Source: Hirsutella rhossiliensis (Eukaryota > Ascomycota > Sordariomycetes > Hypocreales > Ophiocordycipitaceae). Taken from it: a stretch of DNA of 64,000 bases. Of the stretch, positions 23,569 through 35,295 are shown piece after piece; position 1 is the stretch's first letter, and every line of letters starts with the position of its first letter. The position numbers and the translations under genes are program-made. The notes below the pieces were generated by a model. It saw only the letters and a list, made by a program, of their open reading frames with translations. It had not been told where the DNA came from and did no database searches. The DNA lies in the NCBI RefSeq assembly GCF_020360975.1, contig NW_025408672.1, positions 992,001 through 1,056,000 of the forward strand. Direction: 5' to 3'.

Positions 23569-25138
23569 ATACCTTCTACGCTAAAGAAGATAAAGAACTA
23601 TAACGCCGATTTCCTATACTATATATAAGAGTAAGTAGTAGCGGGTTTACCTTTAAAGCGTAAGCGATCGGCCTAGAAGTCTTATAGCGATACTAGTTCC
23701 CCCTTAGTAAAGAAAGCTAAGAAAGGTATAGGGGAATCCTAGTCCTAGGAGACTTTTAGTCTAAGACCTAACGTTAGTAAGGGTCATGCCCTTATTACCC
23801 TACTAAATACCCTAACTCTAACTATTAATAAGCCTACCTTTATAAGCTAGGAAACTTATAAGTCTATTACCCTTATTAGCGATATTAATACTAGTAAGGA
23901 GATTATACTTAGGCGCTCCTAGGTAAGTACCGATAACCTAGCTACTCTATCTTAATAGGGCGGCTCTAGCTAATAAGAGATTATTACTTAGGCCGCTCCT
24001 TAAAATAAGTAGGCCGATATTAATAATAAGGCCTAGCTAAATAAGGGCTAAGATTATCCTAATACTTAGCCGAACGAGGGCTAAGATAACGATAACGGTA
24101 ATAATAGAGACGGCCGCGATCTAACTCCTCTTACCGACGAACCTAAGAACGGCGGTGCTAGAGACGAGGGCACCTAAGCGGCGGTATAAGGCGGTCGCGC
24201 TCCTATAAAGAAGCGTACTTAATCTAAGGCTAAAGCCCGCTTAGTTAAGGCCTAGGGGGTTATCCCTTATAAGCTCTAGTATATATATTATTTTAGGATA
24301 ATTATTAAGGAGTATAATATAACTAAGCCTAAGCTTATTAAGGTACTCTTAATTAGCTATATTTTCTTAGGGGTTTCCTTAACGCGCTATAAGTAGTACT
24401 ATAAACGTACCGCGACCTATAACTAAGTATGTTTCCCCTTAACTTTAAATATTACGATTAATAAGCTAATCTTTCTTAAGGCCGCTACTCTTATATTTAA
24501 TAACCGGGCTAATATAGTTACTATCGTTAAGTACCTACGCGAGCTTAATAAGCTAAAGACCGGTAATAAGGATACCGAGGACGATAGCTTAGACGCGGGC
24601 GTGCTTATTTTCGAGGAGGCTAATCGGCGCCGTCTTACTATTATAGTATAGTATTTAGCCGAGGCTTTTAACGCCGCTAAAACGGCCTATCGTAAGTCCT
24701 TTAAGACTATAGGTATATAGAAGTCTACTATCGTAAGTTTTATCCGACCCTTCTATTAGCGACCGCCTAATAATATACTAGGTTAAGCGTACCGACTACT
24801 ATATACTAATTAATAAGCGCCGCGAGCTTATTATTTACCTTAACCTTATGCCCTTATTCGATATCGCTTATATAAGCTTAGAGTACTAGGCCTAAGAATC
24901 CTAGTTAAAACTCCGCCTTATTAACGGCGATATAGGCTATACTTTATAGTAATACGCTTTACTATTTACTAAGGCTAAGGTAAGTGCCGTGCTAATAGAG
25001 ATAGGTCTTAACGCGGAGGATAAGGAAAGAGCGGAGGATAGGGTAGTTTTAGTATTTCTAGAAGTATTTAGTATAGCGGAGGGGGCGCCTTAGTTAGTTC
25101 CCGCTATACTAGTAAAGAAGAGGGGTAGTCGGAAGTAA
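23569..25138 (+). pseudogene. Antisense gene in Gypsy-1, two exons, about 506 residues, unknown function
   Basis: Exons are 23569-24732 (388 codons) and 24782-25138 (119 codons including stop TAA), with a 49-nt intron between. Both exons are read in one frame with stops of the RIP type only (TAA/TAG, former Gln). The start is ATA for ATG. Basic clusters near residues 29-34 (LKRKR) and 47-53 (VKKAKKG), and later PIKKRTQSKAKAR, resemble nuclear localisation signals. A Gln/Asn/Asp-rich segment follows, then a better ordered domain (YIFLGVSLTRYKQYYKR.., and ..EANRRRLTIIVQYLAEAF..), and the end reads VKKRGSRK. No family is recognised. It lies opposite to pol between integrase and 3' LTR, and a homologue sits at the same place in Gypsy-2. 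It may be a regulatory accessory protein or a captured host gene; both are inference. Confidence 0.72.
24733..24781 (+). other. 49-nt spliceosomal intron in the antisense gene
   Basis: The donor is GTAAGT (24733-24738), a CTAAT branch-like motif lies near 24767, and the acceptor is TACTAG ending at 24781. Its removal joins two frames that are otherwise one base out of phase, at a codon boundary (..STI | VKRTD..). The size is typical for an ascomycete intron. The Gypsy-2 copy has the same 49-nt segment (52366-52414) with donor ATAAGT. Confidence 0.75.
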
Positions 25139-25399
25139 TAGATAGGTCTTATCTTTCTTTTATTTAGTTATAACTATCCTTCTCTCCTTTATCGTTAAGG
25201 TCTTAATAGAGTTATAGTTTAGTTTTATTTTCCTTAATAATATTTAATAGGTAGTATAGATAGTTTTCCCTTATTCTCTTATTTTACTATTTTATATATA
25301 GTTATAGGATATTTAAACGTGCTAATACGTTAATAAGTTAGTAGCGATTTAGTAGGGATTCGTTACTAATTTAGTAGCGTCTCCTTATACTAGTAGGTT

Positions 25400-28300
25400 T
25401 CCCTACCTTACTTAGTCTTACGCCTCTTTTTCTTAGTTAAGCGAGTAGTATATTCTTTAATAAGGTCTTAGCTATTTACTATATCTTCGGTATCGACCTA
25501 TTAGTTATACTTAGCTAGCTATCCTTTCTATTTAATAAGGAAAAAGGTATTGCCTTTAGATCTCTTTTAGTCTTTAATCTCTTAGACTTCTTATTCGCCT
25601 TTATTATCCTTTAAGTCTAGTATTAATAGGGTTTCGCTATTTTTATAGGTACCTTTTTACTCTTTTTATAGCTTTAAGAAACTAATATAAAAAACGTTAT
25701 AAAGGCATAAGTACTTCTTAGGGAGTATAAGACGATATACTTACTTTCTAATAGCTTATAGGACCTAAAATAGTTTAATATACTTAGGTAAGAGTTTTCT
25801 TTTTTCGTTCTTAAAGCGTAAGTTCTTTATTAATAGTACTATAAGGTCTCCTACTTTTAGTATAAGCGGTTAGTGCCTTAAATTATAGTATTTTACTTAC
25901 GATTTAATAGCCTTTCCCTAGTATTCCTTAAGCTTCTTTTATAGCTCTTATAGCCTAGTAACTCTTACTCTTACTTTAGGTACCCCCCTTTAAATAATAT
26001 CGTCCTTAGTATTAATATAAAAGTTTAGTTAATAACCTATTAACGCTTTATTAAGTAATAACCTAGTTATTACGTTCTTTATATTATTATATATAAATTA
26101 AGCAATATATAAGAGTAACGCTTAGTTAGTTTATTTTAAGTTAGTAAAGTATCTTAAGTAGTGCTATATAGCTTAGTTTATTTATTTTATTTACTTATTA
26201 GTTTATAAGTAAAATACTATCGATAGCCTACGTTTTACTTATAAGATAAAATAGAGATTTAACTAAAACTTACTTATAAATAAGGACCTTTTATTTAAGA
26301 TAATGCCTTTTAAAGGTCTATATACTAATTTAACTTAGTAATAGAATAATTCTACTAGCTTTAAAGCTATTATTATCTTAGAGATAGGAAAGAAGAGGCA
26401 ATACTTAGTATATCGGTCTATAATTACTAAGATAGTATTAACGTCTTATCTATTATACTATACTTTAAGTAGACCTATAGTAAAGTCTATTAATAATTCT
26501 TTCTATAGTTATATAAGATATAATAACGATTATATAGTACTATAAGAGCGATGCCTCCTAGATACTATACCTTAATATACTAAGTATAACTAAACGTATT
26601 TATTTACGTTTTTTATTATTCTATCTTAGTAAAAGTTCCTTATTAGTAGTTTACTAATATATTAGGAGCTAAAGTATCTTATTAATAGATCGTTATAAAA
26701 GAGCTATATTAGCTCTTACTATAAGGCTACTTTTAAAGGTACTACGATACGACCCTTCTATAGTAGTAGTCTATCTAAGTATGCTAACTAGAAACCCTTC
26801 CTTTTTAAGAAGTTTTCGGTCTCCTTTAGCTTACTAATCGCTATATTAACCGACTAAATACGTTTTAGTAACTCTAGTAGCGGTTCTAGAACTTTTACTA
26901 TATAAACCTTTATATAGTAAGCTGCTTTTTTAGCGGTCTTCCTTAAGAGTAACTATTTATAACTAGCTCTCTCTTTAGCTTAATTAGCTAATTATCTAGG
27001 TCTCGCGCCTAAATTATTATAGTTTTACTATAGATAAGCTTATATATTTTCCTTATATAAAGGTACTTTACTATACTTATATTAACTTAAGGTTAAGTAT
27101 CTCTTTACTTATAAAAACGCCTTATTATCTCTCTATATAGATATAGTATTAATAGTAGCTAGCTTCGCTTATAGCTTTAGTAATAGTTCCTTAGATAGGG
27201 GCTTCTCGCCCTTATATCTAGGTATTCTTAATAGCGCGTCCGCTAGGTTTAATTTACCTATACGATACTTAATCGTAAAGTCGAATAGTACTAAATATAT
27301 ATACTATCTTACTTACCTCTTATTTAAGGAGGTCTAGTATATAAACGTTTAAAGGTTATAGTAGTTTAATAATACCTTTACTTTATACGCTACCCCTTTA
27401 ACGTAATATTACTAGTATTTAAATAACTTAATAATAGCGAATAGTTCTTAGTTTAAAATACTATAATTAAGTTCGGCTTTAGTAAACTTCCTTAACTAAA
27501 ATACGATTAAATAGTAACGCCCTTTATTATTAAGTTAAGAGATAATTCCTACTATCGCGAATTACGATATATCTATTTCGATATAAATATATCTTTCTAG
27601 ATCGTAATATTAAAGGAGTAGGGCTCTTTAAAAAGTATCCTTAAAAGCTTAAAACGCTACCCGTTTAGTAAGGTTTAGCTCTATACTCCTTAGCTTCTTC
27701 TTATTCTTACTCCCCTTTAGTAATATAGTTAAGGGCGCTATAACTTTAAAGTACTTATATATAAATCGTCGGTAAAAATTATAGAACCTAAGGAAAACCT
27801 AAATATTATAGTAGGTTATAGGTTTAGGCTATTAAGCTATTACCTCTACCTATCAAGGGTCTATTAATACCCTATCGATTAATAAAATAAACCTAAGGAA
27901 CTTAACTAACTATTAATAAAAGATATACTTCGATAGTTTTATATAGAGCTCTATAGCCCTTAGCCTTTTTATTACTTATCCTAAGTATTTAGTATATTCT
28001 TCTCTTATCTTAGAGTATATAAGGATATCGTTAAGGTAGACTATATAGATTATATTTATAAGCCCCTTAAGCGCTTAATAGATATAGCTTTAAAATATAG
28101 CTAGTGCGTTAATAAGTTTAAAGGGTATTACTAGGTATTTAAAATATCTATAATGCGTTTAAAAAGCGGTCTTTTATTTATCTCCTTCTTAAATTTAAAT
28201 ATATTAATACGTATTCTATATATTAATCTTAGAAAAATACTTAGCTCCTTAATAACAGTTAATAATCTCCGAAATAAGGGGTAAAGGGTACTAATTCTTT

Positions 28301-29300
28301 TATATAACCTAATTAAGCTCTTAATAGTCTATATATAGCCGTAAGGTACTATCCTTCTTTAAAATAAAAAGGATAAGCGCCCTAGCTAGGCTCTTTAACT
28401 CTTAGATTATTTTCCTTCTTATTATATCTTAGATCTAGTCGCGTAATACTTAGAGTTCCCTTTATAATAAAGGGTAAATCGGTCTATAAAAGGGTTCTAT
28501 ATTAAGGATTAAATTAATTAAGTAATCTATTCCCTTTCTAGCTAGTAGTAAGTTAGATTTATTAGCCGAGAAAGTATCTTTAAACTAGTAAAAAGTTAGT
28601 AGGATTTTAGCCTATTCTTCTTATAGAATCCCTTTATCTTTATCTTTATTTAGTAGTAAGATTAGCTTAGGATTAAGCGCTATTATATATACCCTTACTT
28701 CGTTTTTATATTCTTAAAGGAATCTATAGGGGTTCTATAAGGTTTCGCTACTTAGTTAATACTTAAACTACTACTATCGTTTCTATAAGATAATATAAAT
28801 ACGTTTATCCTTTAAGGTAGTAACTAATAAAAAGATTAATACCCGATCGTTTAGCGTTAACCTATTAGTACCGATATAGAAATAAGTAATTATCTTTTTA
28901 GTGCCTCTTATATTTATTATTTAGAGCGGCACTAACTATACTCTATACTCCCTTACCTTACTATTATTAAGCCCTAATAACTTAGGGTATAATAGCGCTA
29001 CTTATAGCAATCCCTACTATTAAGTAAAGTATATATTTATAAGGTTAATAGTACTATAAGTATTTAAATATATAGGGACTTTAGTAGGGTTTCGCCCTAA
29101 TATTATTATAGGAGTTTTAAGTAACTATCCTATAAGTATTAAGTTTACTAAAGGAGAGGCGTTTACCTTAATATCTTACCTTTTCCTTATTTTATAGTAT
29201 TAAGTCTAAGAGTCTTTACTAAGGTTTCTACCTTTAAAGAATTAGTATATTCTATAGATAGGTGTCTTAGCTTATTATATTAGAAATATATAATTCCTAA
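25400..29300 (-). pseudogene. pol of Gypsy-1
   Basis: The minus strand of about 28015-28050 reads IVYLNDILIYSK, the VYLDDILIYS reverse transcriptase block with Asp to Asn. RNase H should follow at about 27380-27700, and integrase at about 25800-27100. Those domains are placed by order, not by clear residues. The limits are approximate and many RIP stops are present. Gypsy-2 carries the same region at about 53000-57000. Confidence 0.72.
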
Positions 29301-30482
29301 TTAAGTAAAAGATCCTCTTCCTCGATAACGTCCCTTAGTTTAGCCCTTAATAGGTATATCGCTAGCTTACTAGTTATTAGTCGAATTAGTAGTATTTCCT
29401 TAACGATTCGGCCTAGCTTATTAGCCTCTTTAATTCCTTCCCTTATACGTACTACCTTAGGGTATAGTACTATTTCTATTCCCGGTTCCTTTAAGGGTAG
29501 AAGTAGTATTAATACGTTGCCTCTTATTAGTAGTAGTATTTTAATATCGTTAAGCGACTTATATAAGCTCTTCCTATTAATAGGTATAAATAGGTATTAA
29601 GTAAAGGTTAATTTAGTTTTAAAGTTATAGCTCTAACTTAGCGAAAAACGTAAGAGTACGCGCCTTTTCTAATAGGCGTTTAAAATACCTCTCTAAGGAG
29701 TTAAGGTATAAGCTAAACTTTAAGGGAGACTAGCCTTCTTATTAGTAAGCCTCCTTTAATTACGTCGCTAATAGTATCTCTTTATTTATAGTATCCTTAA
29801 TTAAGATAAGTATTTATTCTTTAAAGTATATTTAATCTATACTATATTTCGTCCGGTCGATCGGCGTTTATTCTTTAAGGTATTAGCGCTATCTCGCTTT
29901 ATAGTCGCTATATATATAATCTACTATATAGAGGATCTTTATTTTATTACGACGAAAACGTCTAAGCGCTACCTTAAAGGCGTCCTTTAAATTATAAGTC
30001 TAGTTTAGACGTTTCTATATATTAGTAGGTTAAGATAATTAAGCGATATTTTTAATCTTAACCTCGCCTATACGACTACTATCCGATTTAAGGGAGTAGG
30101 ACCGTCGATGCTTCCTTAAATAAATAGCGATAGTACCGGCGCGTTTAGTAATTTCCTCCTTTAATTATATAACGCGATCTTATAGGCGTTTTATCTCCTC
30201 TAGCTCCTTAACCCGCGCTTATAGAGCTATAAGCTTTTCCTTATAAGATAGTTATCTTACGCTTATAGGTAGCGATATCTTTAATATAGTTATAACGCTA
30301 TTTATAGTAAGGGTCTATTCTAAGGATATATCTTTCTATTCTTTATCTCTTAAGTAGATACTTAATATATATAACGAAGAGGCCTTAACTAGTTAACTAC
30401 TATATCGCGCTATAGGAGCGTTATATAGTCTTTTCTAAGTAGCTATCTCTACTAAGTAACTAAAAAGGGAAGCTTTAGAAAT
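29300..30482 (-). pseudogene. Presumed gag region of Gypsy-1
   Basis: This is the segment between pol and the 5' LTR on the minus strand, where gag is expected. I could not identify a CCHC knuckle or capsid motif, so the assignment rests on position only. The equivalent region in Gypsy-2 (about 56950-58114) is similar. Confidence 0.45.
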
Positions 30483-30738
30483 TATAAGGGAATACGTATT
30501 ATAGTACGATTAGTTAGGTAGTAAAGATAGCTAGAGGTACTACGCTATATATATTATATTCTTCTTATTGTAAGACTAAAGCTTACGAAAGAGGGATTTC
30601 TCTTCTTTTATTAAAATAGTAAGTAGTCTATAATATATAAGCGGGGTAAGCACGATTCCCTACTAATACCCTACCGATATATTAGTACTATATACCTAAG
30701 TACTTTATTAGCCCGTACCTCTTAGTAGCGCTCTTATA
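30483..30738 (-). repeat. 5' LTR of Gypsy-1
   Basis: 256 bp, partner of 22931-23187, followed by the right ATTAA duplication. Confidence 0.9.
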
Positions 30739-30743
30739 ATTAA

Positions 30744-33400
30744 TTAGTCCTTACCCTCCTTTATTAATAGCGGGATATAAGTCGGTTTTAGTAGTAGCTT
30801 ATTATAAAGTCTAGCCTATCTCTTTATATTTTAAAGCTTAGCGTTATTAGCGCTAAATTCCTTTAAAAACTAGCGCTAATAAGCCTTCCTTACCTCGCGG
30901 ATAGTTTACTTTTAAGCTACTATCGCCTTATATAGGTCTTCTTAGTTCGCCTTACTCCTTTCCCGCTTATACTTCCTCCTTACCCTCTTAGCCTTTTTTA
31001 TTGCCTTTCCTACTTCTAAGGTAAACTATATATTGCCCTTAGGTAATACTTACTTTTAGCGCGGAACTATAGCTATCGTAATCTATACTAAGGTAGTAAA
31101 GATATAGTTTATATCCTAGTTAATATCCTTTAGCGTTTAAAGTATTAGCTAGTATAGTCTTAGCTAAGATATAGTCTTAGCTTTAACTAGCTTAACTTTT
31201 ACTTCTTTTTACTTTAAGGCTAGTTTAAGCGCTTACGCTTAAGTATCGACCTATATTATAATAGTCTAAGGGATATAGTCTAACCTAGTTAGGTCTAGGT
31301 CGGGCTTAGTATACTATACTTTAGTTTCTAGCGTTACTTATACTAGGTTAATAATACTATCCCTTTAGCTATAGAAAAATCTTATATACTTCCTTCTTAA
31401 AGTAGCGAGTTTAAGTTATAGTTTTATTACCTCCTATATAAGTTATATTATACTATCTAAGGTTTTATTATATCTATCTTAAAGTAAGTAATAGATATTA
31501 AAGTCCCTTACTATTACTATAGGGTACTCCGGTTTAATTACGCTTAGGTCCTATAATACTTTAGTCCTTATAAACCTTAGTAGTAAGTAAATTACTTATA
31601 GTTTAGTACTATTCTTAAATACTACCTTACTTTAGTTTAGTTTAGACTAAGGCGACTATATCCCTAGCCTAAGCTTTTTATATATATATAGCGCGTACCT
31701 CCCTTCTTTATAAACTAAGCTATAGGGCGCTACTTTAAAAGGCAGGGCCCTACCTCTTAGTATAGCTTTTACTTCCTATAGTACTATTAAGTTAAAGCCG
31801 GCCTAGTAGTAAAGCGCTAGCTATACTAGCTTATATCTTTTTTATATATTCTAAAATAGTACTTTTAGTTATATATAAGTAAGGTTAAGGTAAAAAGGGT
31901 TATTTATATAAAGAGAGAAGCGCTTTATCTCTTAGCGCTTCTTTATTTACTATACTTACGAATATCGTTTATACTTAGTTTAGCCTCCCTAGCCTTACTA
32001 GCTAGTAGGTATCTTAAGCTTAACTTCTTATCTTAGCGCGGTCTACTTAGTCCTTACTTCTAGACTATAGTTAGATTAAAAACGCCTTAGGTTTCGACGG
32101 TAGGTAGTACTTATTACTTAGCGTATACCTAGGTATTTACGAACTATTAAGGTCTTTATAAGTAGTTTTCCCTTACTATTTCCTAGGCTTTATTCGCTAT
32201 AAGGTAAGTTTAGGTCTATAATAAGTAGTCCCTTTAATATAAGATATAGTTATAAGGGATTTCGCCCTTCTTAGCCTTATATTTATCCTCCCCTTTATTA
32301 TATACTATACTCTTATATTAGCTATAAAGTTATATTAATATATACCGCTTAGCGATATAGCTATACCTATAGTAATTATAGTACCTTTATAATTAAACTA
32401 ACTTATTATAAGGTTTATATTAAAAGATTTATACTTTAAAGACTAGGCCTAGGTTATAGAGCTTATTAGCCTCCTTTAAGCTACTAACCTTAATAAGTAT
32501 AGTTATTGCTATCGATATCTTAGATTAAGGGCGGAGCGCTTAAGCTTAAAAGACCTTAACTTTATTTACTTCTATAATCTTATAGAGTAATCGCTCCTTA
32601 TCCGCCGTTACTACCCTTAAAATAATATTCTTAGTAACTACTATATATACGCGGTAGGTAATTATAGCTTTTAGCTTAAATATAGCCTTAACCTAGCCTT
32701 AGTTCCTTTAATAAGCTCTTACTAAGGTATTAAATATAACCGCGATATCTCTACTTTAAAGGCGCTTTACCGCTATAGTATATAGCCTTTAGGGCTATAT
32801 TTACCGCCTTTACTATATCCTTTAGTTCGCGGCTTAGGATTCTAGGCGGTGCCTTAGTAAGGACTATAATAATCTTATATTTATAGCGCGGTAGGACCTA
32901 CTTTACCGCGGCTTTATATTACGTTAGTCCCTTAGTCTTAGCTACGATCGCGGCCTAAGTTTACTTTAGGCCCCCTAAGCCTAAAGCGATGCCTAGGCGG
33001 AGTTCTTTCTTAACTACCTCCTTAATTACTTCTTAGATTATTATCTTAAAGCTCTTATCTATATAAAGTACCGCTAACGACGCGCTACTAGCACGACTTT
33101 TCGCCTTAGAGAGCTATTTAACTATTACCTATACCCTACTAAACTATATACTTAAGATAAAGCCCGCGAGTTTATTATATACTACTTTTTCTATAAGGTC
33201 GCTTAGCGCTTAGGTAGGTATTATATCGCTACTTTAAGTTTATTAACTTACTTTATTAGGGTATATAAATTTAAGTAGCGTCTCTTCGCGCTATACGCTT
33301 TAATCGAGCCTAGTATATTAAAGGCCGCTACTACGTCTATATACCCCTTAGCCTTAGCGTAGTATTATTACTAAGGGTAATTAATATTACTAAATTAATT
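30744..33400 (-). mobile_element. LINE-1, 5' part (endonuclease and upstream ORF), right of Gypsy-1
   Basis: The minus strand of about 31480-31520 reads PIVIVRDFNIYYLL, the GDFNIHHPLW block of the apurinic-type endonuclease of LINEs with Gly to Arg and His to Tyr from RIP. This half continues into the reverse transcriptase half at 21430-22930 once Gypsy-1 is removed. The region from about 31900 to 33400 probably holds ORF1, but no zinc knuckle was identified. The 5' end is uncertain. Confidence 0.65.
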
Positions 33401-34694
33401 CTTAGTATTAGTTAGTATTTTAGTTATAATATATACCTACTATAGGCGTATATTAGTTTTATAAGAAGTTTCTAAGTTTCGAAAATCTATACTTAATATC
33501 TATAATTAATTAAACTATTTTTACGCGAGCTTATCTTTATACTTATAAAAGGTATCTCTTACTATTTATATATACTAGTATAAATAAACTAGCTAACCTC
33601 TTTATAAAGCTTTATATTAATTATATCGAACTTAATATAGCTAAGTTAATAAGCTATATACTTATAATACTTTATTAAAAGTAAAGTAAAGTAATTTTAG
33701 TTTACTTTATATAGTTTAAAGAAGTACTATATTAAGTAAATATATATAGCTAGCTTAATATAATAAAGTATAATTACTTTATTATAAGCTTAAATATAAA
33801 GTAATATACTTATTTAAGTAAAAGGTCTATATTACTAAATATATATACCGATCTTATTTACTTTTTTTATAAACTTAGTAGTAATAAGTTTCTTTTTTAT
33901 CTTTTTTTATAGTATAAAAAAAGGATAATATTAATAATACTATAAATATCTTTATTTTTACTTTAAGGACTAAGAATAAAAAGAGATAGTAATAAGAAGG
34001 TCGTTATATAAGCTATAGTAGTAAATCCTATTAGTTTTTAAAGTACCTATACTAAAAAGTATAAGTAAATATACTTTAAGTAGTAAAGTAGTATATATAC
34101 TAAGATAGAAAGAAGGTTAGGTTTAATAATAGTAACTTTAATAATAAGTAATCTTAGTAATACTTTTATAAGATTTATTAGCGTTCCCTTATATATAATA
34201 GTAGCTATTATATAAATAGGATATATACTTATAGCGATTAACAAGGTAGCTAAGATATAAGAAGGCTATTAATATAATATAACTATAGTAAAAGGAGTAC
34301 TTATATAGCCCTATATATAAGGGAGCGGAGCTTTAATAATATAAGAAGGGCGCTATAAAGACTAGCCCTACGCCCTTTATATTAGCTATAATAAGGAATA
34401 TACTATAGCTCCTACTAAAGATCTTAGATTATAGATAGTTTAACCCTTAAGGTACTATAAATAAAGGTAGCGCCTATAGTAGTCTTTATTAATATAAATT
34501 ATCCCTTTTATAACCTTTATATCTAACCCTTAGTATATTAAATTAATAGTAATTCCTACTTTTATAAACGTTTTTTATTTTTATAAAACTATTAAAAAGA
34601 TCCTTTTCTTAACTAATAATAATATAGCTATAGTATTAATAGCGACCTCTATAATTATATATACTAATAGCGACCCTTATAATTATATATATTA
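33400..34694. other. Very AT-rich spacer without recognisable content
   Basis: Composition is dominated by TA, with few C or G. A reading frame at 34047-34244 (minus) is 65 codons of mostly Ile/Leu/Tyr and looks like a product of TA-rich sequence. No repeat or domain is recognised. Confidence 0.5.
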
Positions 34695-34699
34695 GTAAG

Positions 34700-35290
34700 T
34701 ATAATAGGTCGGCCTTATATAGGCTAAAGCGGTAGTTATATTACTATTCGTTACTATAGGGTAGCTATTTAATTAGACTACTATATTATAATAGCGGTAG
34801 AGGGTAAAAGAAAACGAATTAACTAAGCTACCTAGCTAGTTAATTAACCACGCTTATTAATAGTCGGATATATAGGCGTAGCCTAGGCGTATAGCGTAGC
34901 CTAGCCTATAATACTACCTCCTTTCCCCTGCCTCTTTAGGCGGGGCCCCTACCCCTTAAAGTAAGGGCCTATAAATAGGTCGTCTCCCTTAGGCAGCTCT
35001 TATAAGCCTAGGCCGTCGCCTACTAGTACTATTAATAGGTCTCGAACCTAAGACCTTTTATTATAGCTTAGTTAACTATAATAGGTCGGCCCTATAAGGG
35101 CTAAAGCGGTAGTTATACTACTATTCGTTACTATAAAGCAGCTATTTAATTAAACTACTACGTTATAATAGCGGTAGAGGGTAAAAGAAGATAAATTAAC
35201 TAAGCTACCTAGCTAGTTAATTAACCTCGCCTATTAATAGTTAGATATATAAGCGTAGCTTAGGTATATAGTATAGCCTAGCCTATAATA
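34700..35290 (-). mobile_element. TRIM-B2: miniature LTR element, 591 bp, TSD GTAAG
   Basis: Direct repeats of exactly 214 bp (34700-34913 and 35077-35290) flank a 163-bp core, with GTAAG at 34695-34699 and 35291-35295. It is the inverted relative of TRIM-B1, with the same repeat length and the same core. The purine tract (read on the minus strand, near 34914-34930) lies beside the 3' repeat, so the element is on the minus strand. The core holds the B-box-like motif at 35038-35055 (minus strand GGTCTTAGGTTCGAGACC). No coding sequence is seen. Confidence 0.88.
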
Positions 35291-35295
35291 GTAAG

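Larger units (their letters stand above)
22931..30738 (-). mobile_element. Gypsy-1: full-length Ty3/Gypsy with an antisense intron-containing gene, TSD ATTAA
   Basis: LTRs at 22931-23187 and 30483-30738 (257 and 256 bp) start TATAAGGG and end CTCTTATA. ATTAA is duplicated at 22926-22930 and 30739-30743. gag-pol is on the minus strand, with the reverse transcriptase VYLNDILIYS block at about 28020-28050. Between the integrase and the 3' LTR lies a plus-strand gene (23569-25138) with an intron. A second copy of the element is Gypsy-2 (50996-58371), similar along its whole retained length. Gypsy-1 inserted in LINE-1. Confidence 0.92.

Noticed and set aside
34047..34244. 65-codon minus-strand open frame of mostly Ile, Leu and Tyr
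   Set aside because: Composition is what random TA-rich DNA gives, and no neighbour or repeat supports it. A membrane peptide cannot be excluded but is not supported.
35030..35076. tRNA gene in TRIM-B2 (and 3165-3205 in TRIM-B1)
   Set aside because: Only a B-box/T-arm-like motif is present. I could not fold an acceptor stem, D arm and anticodon arm around it, so it is reported as a motif and not as a tRNA.
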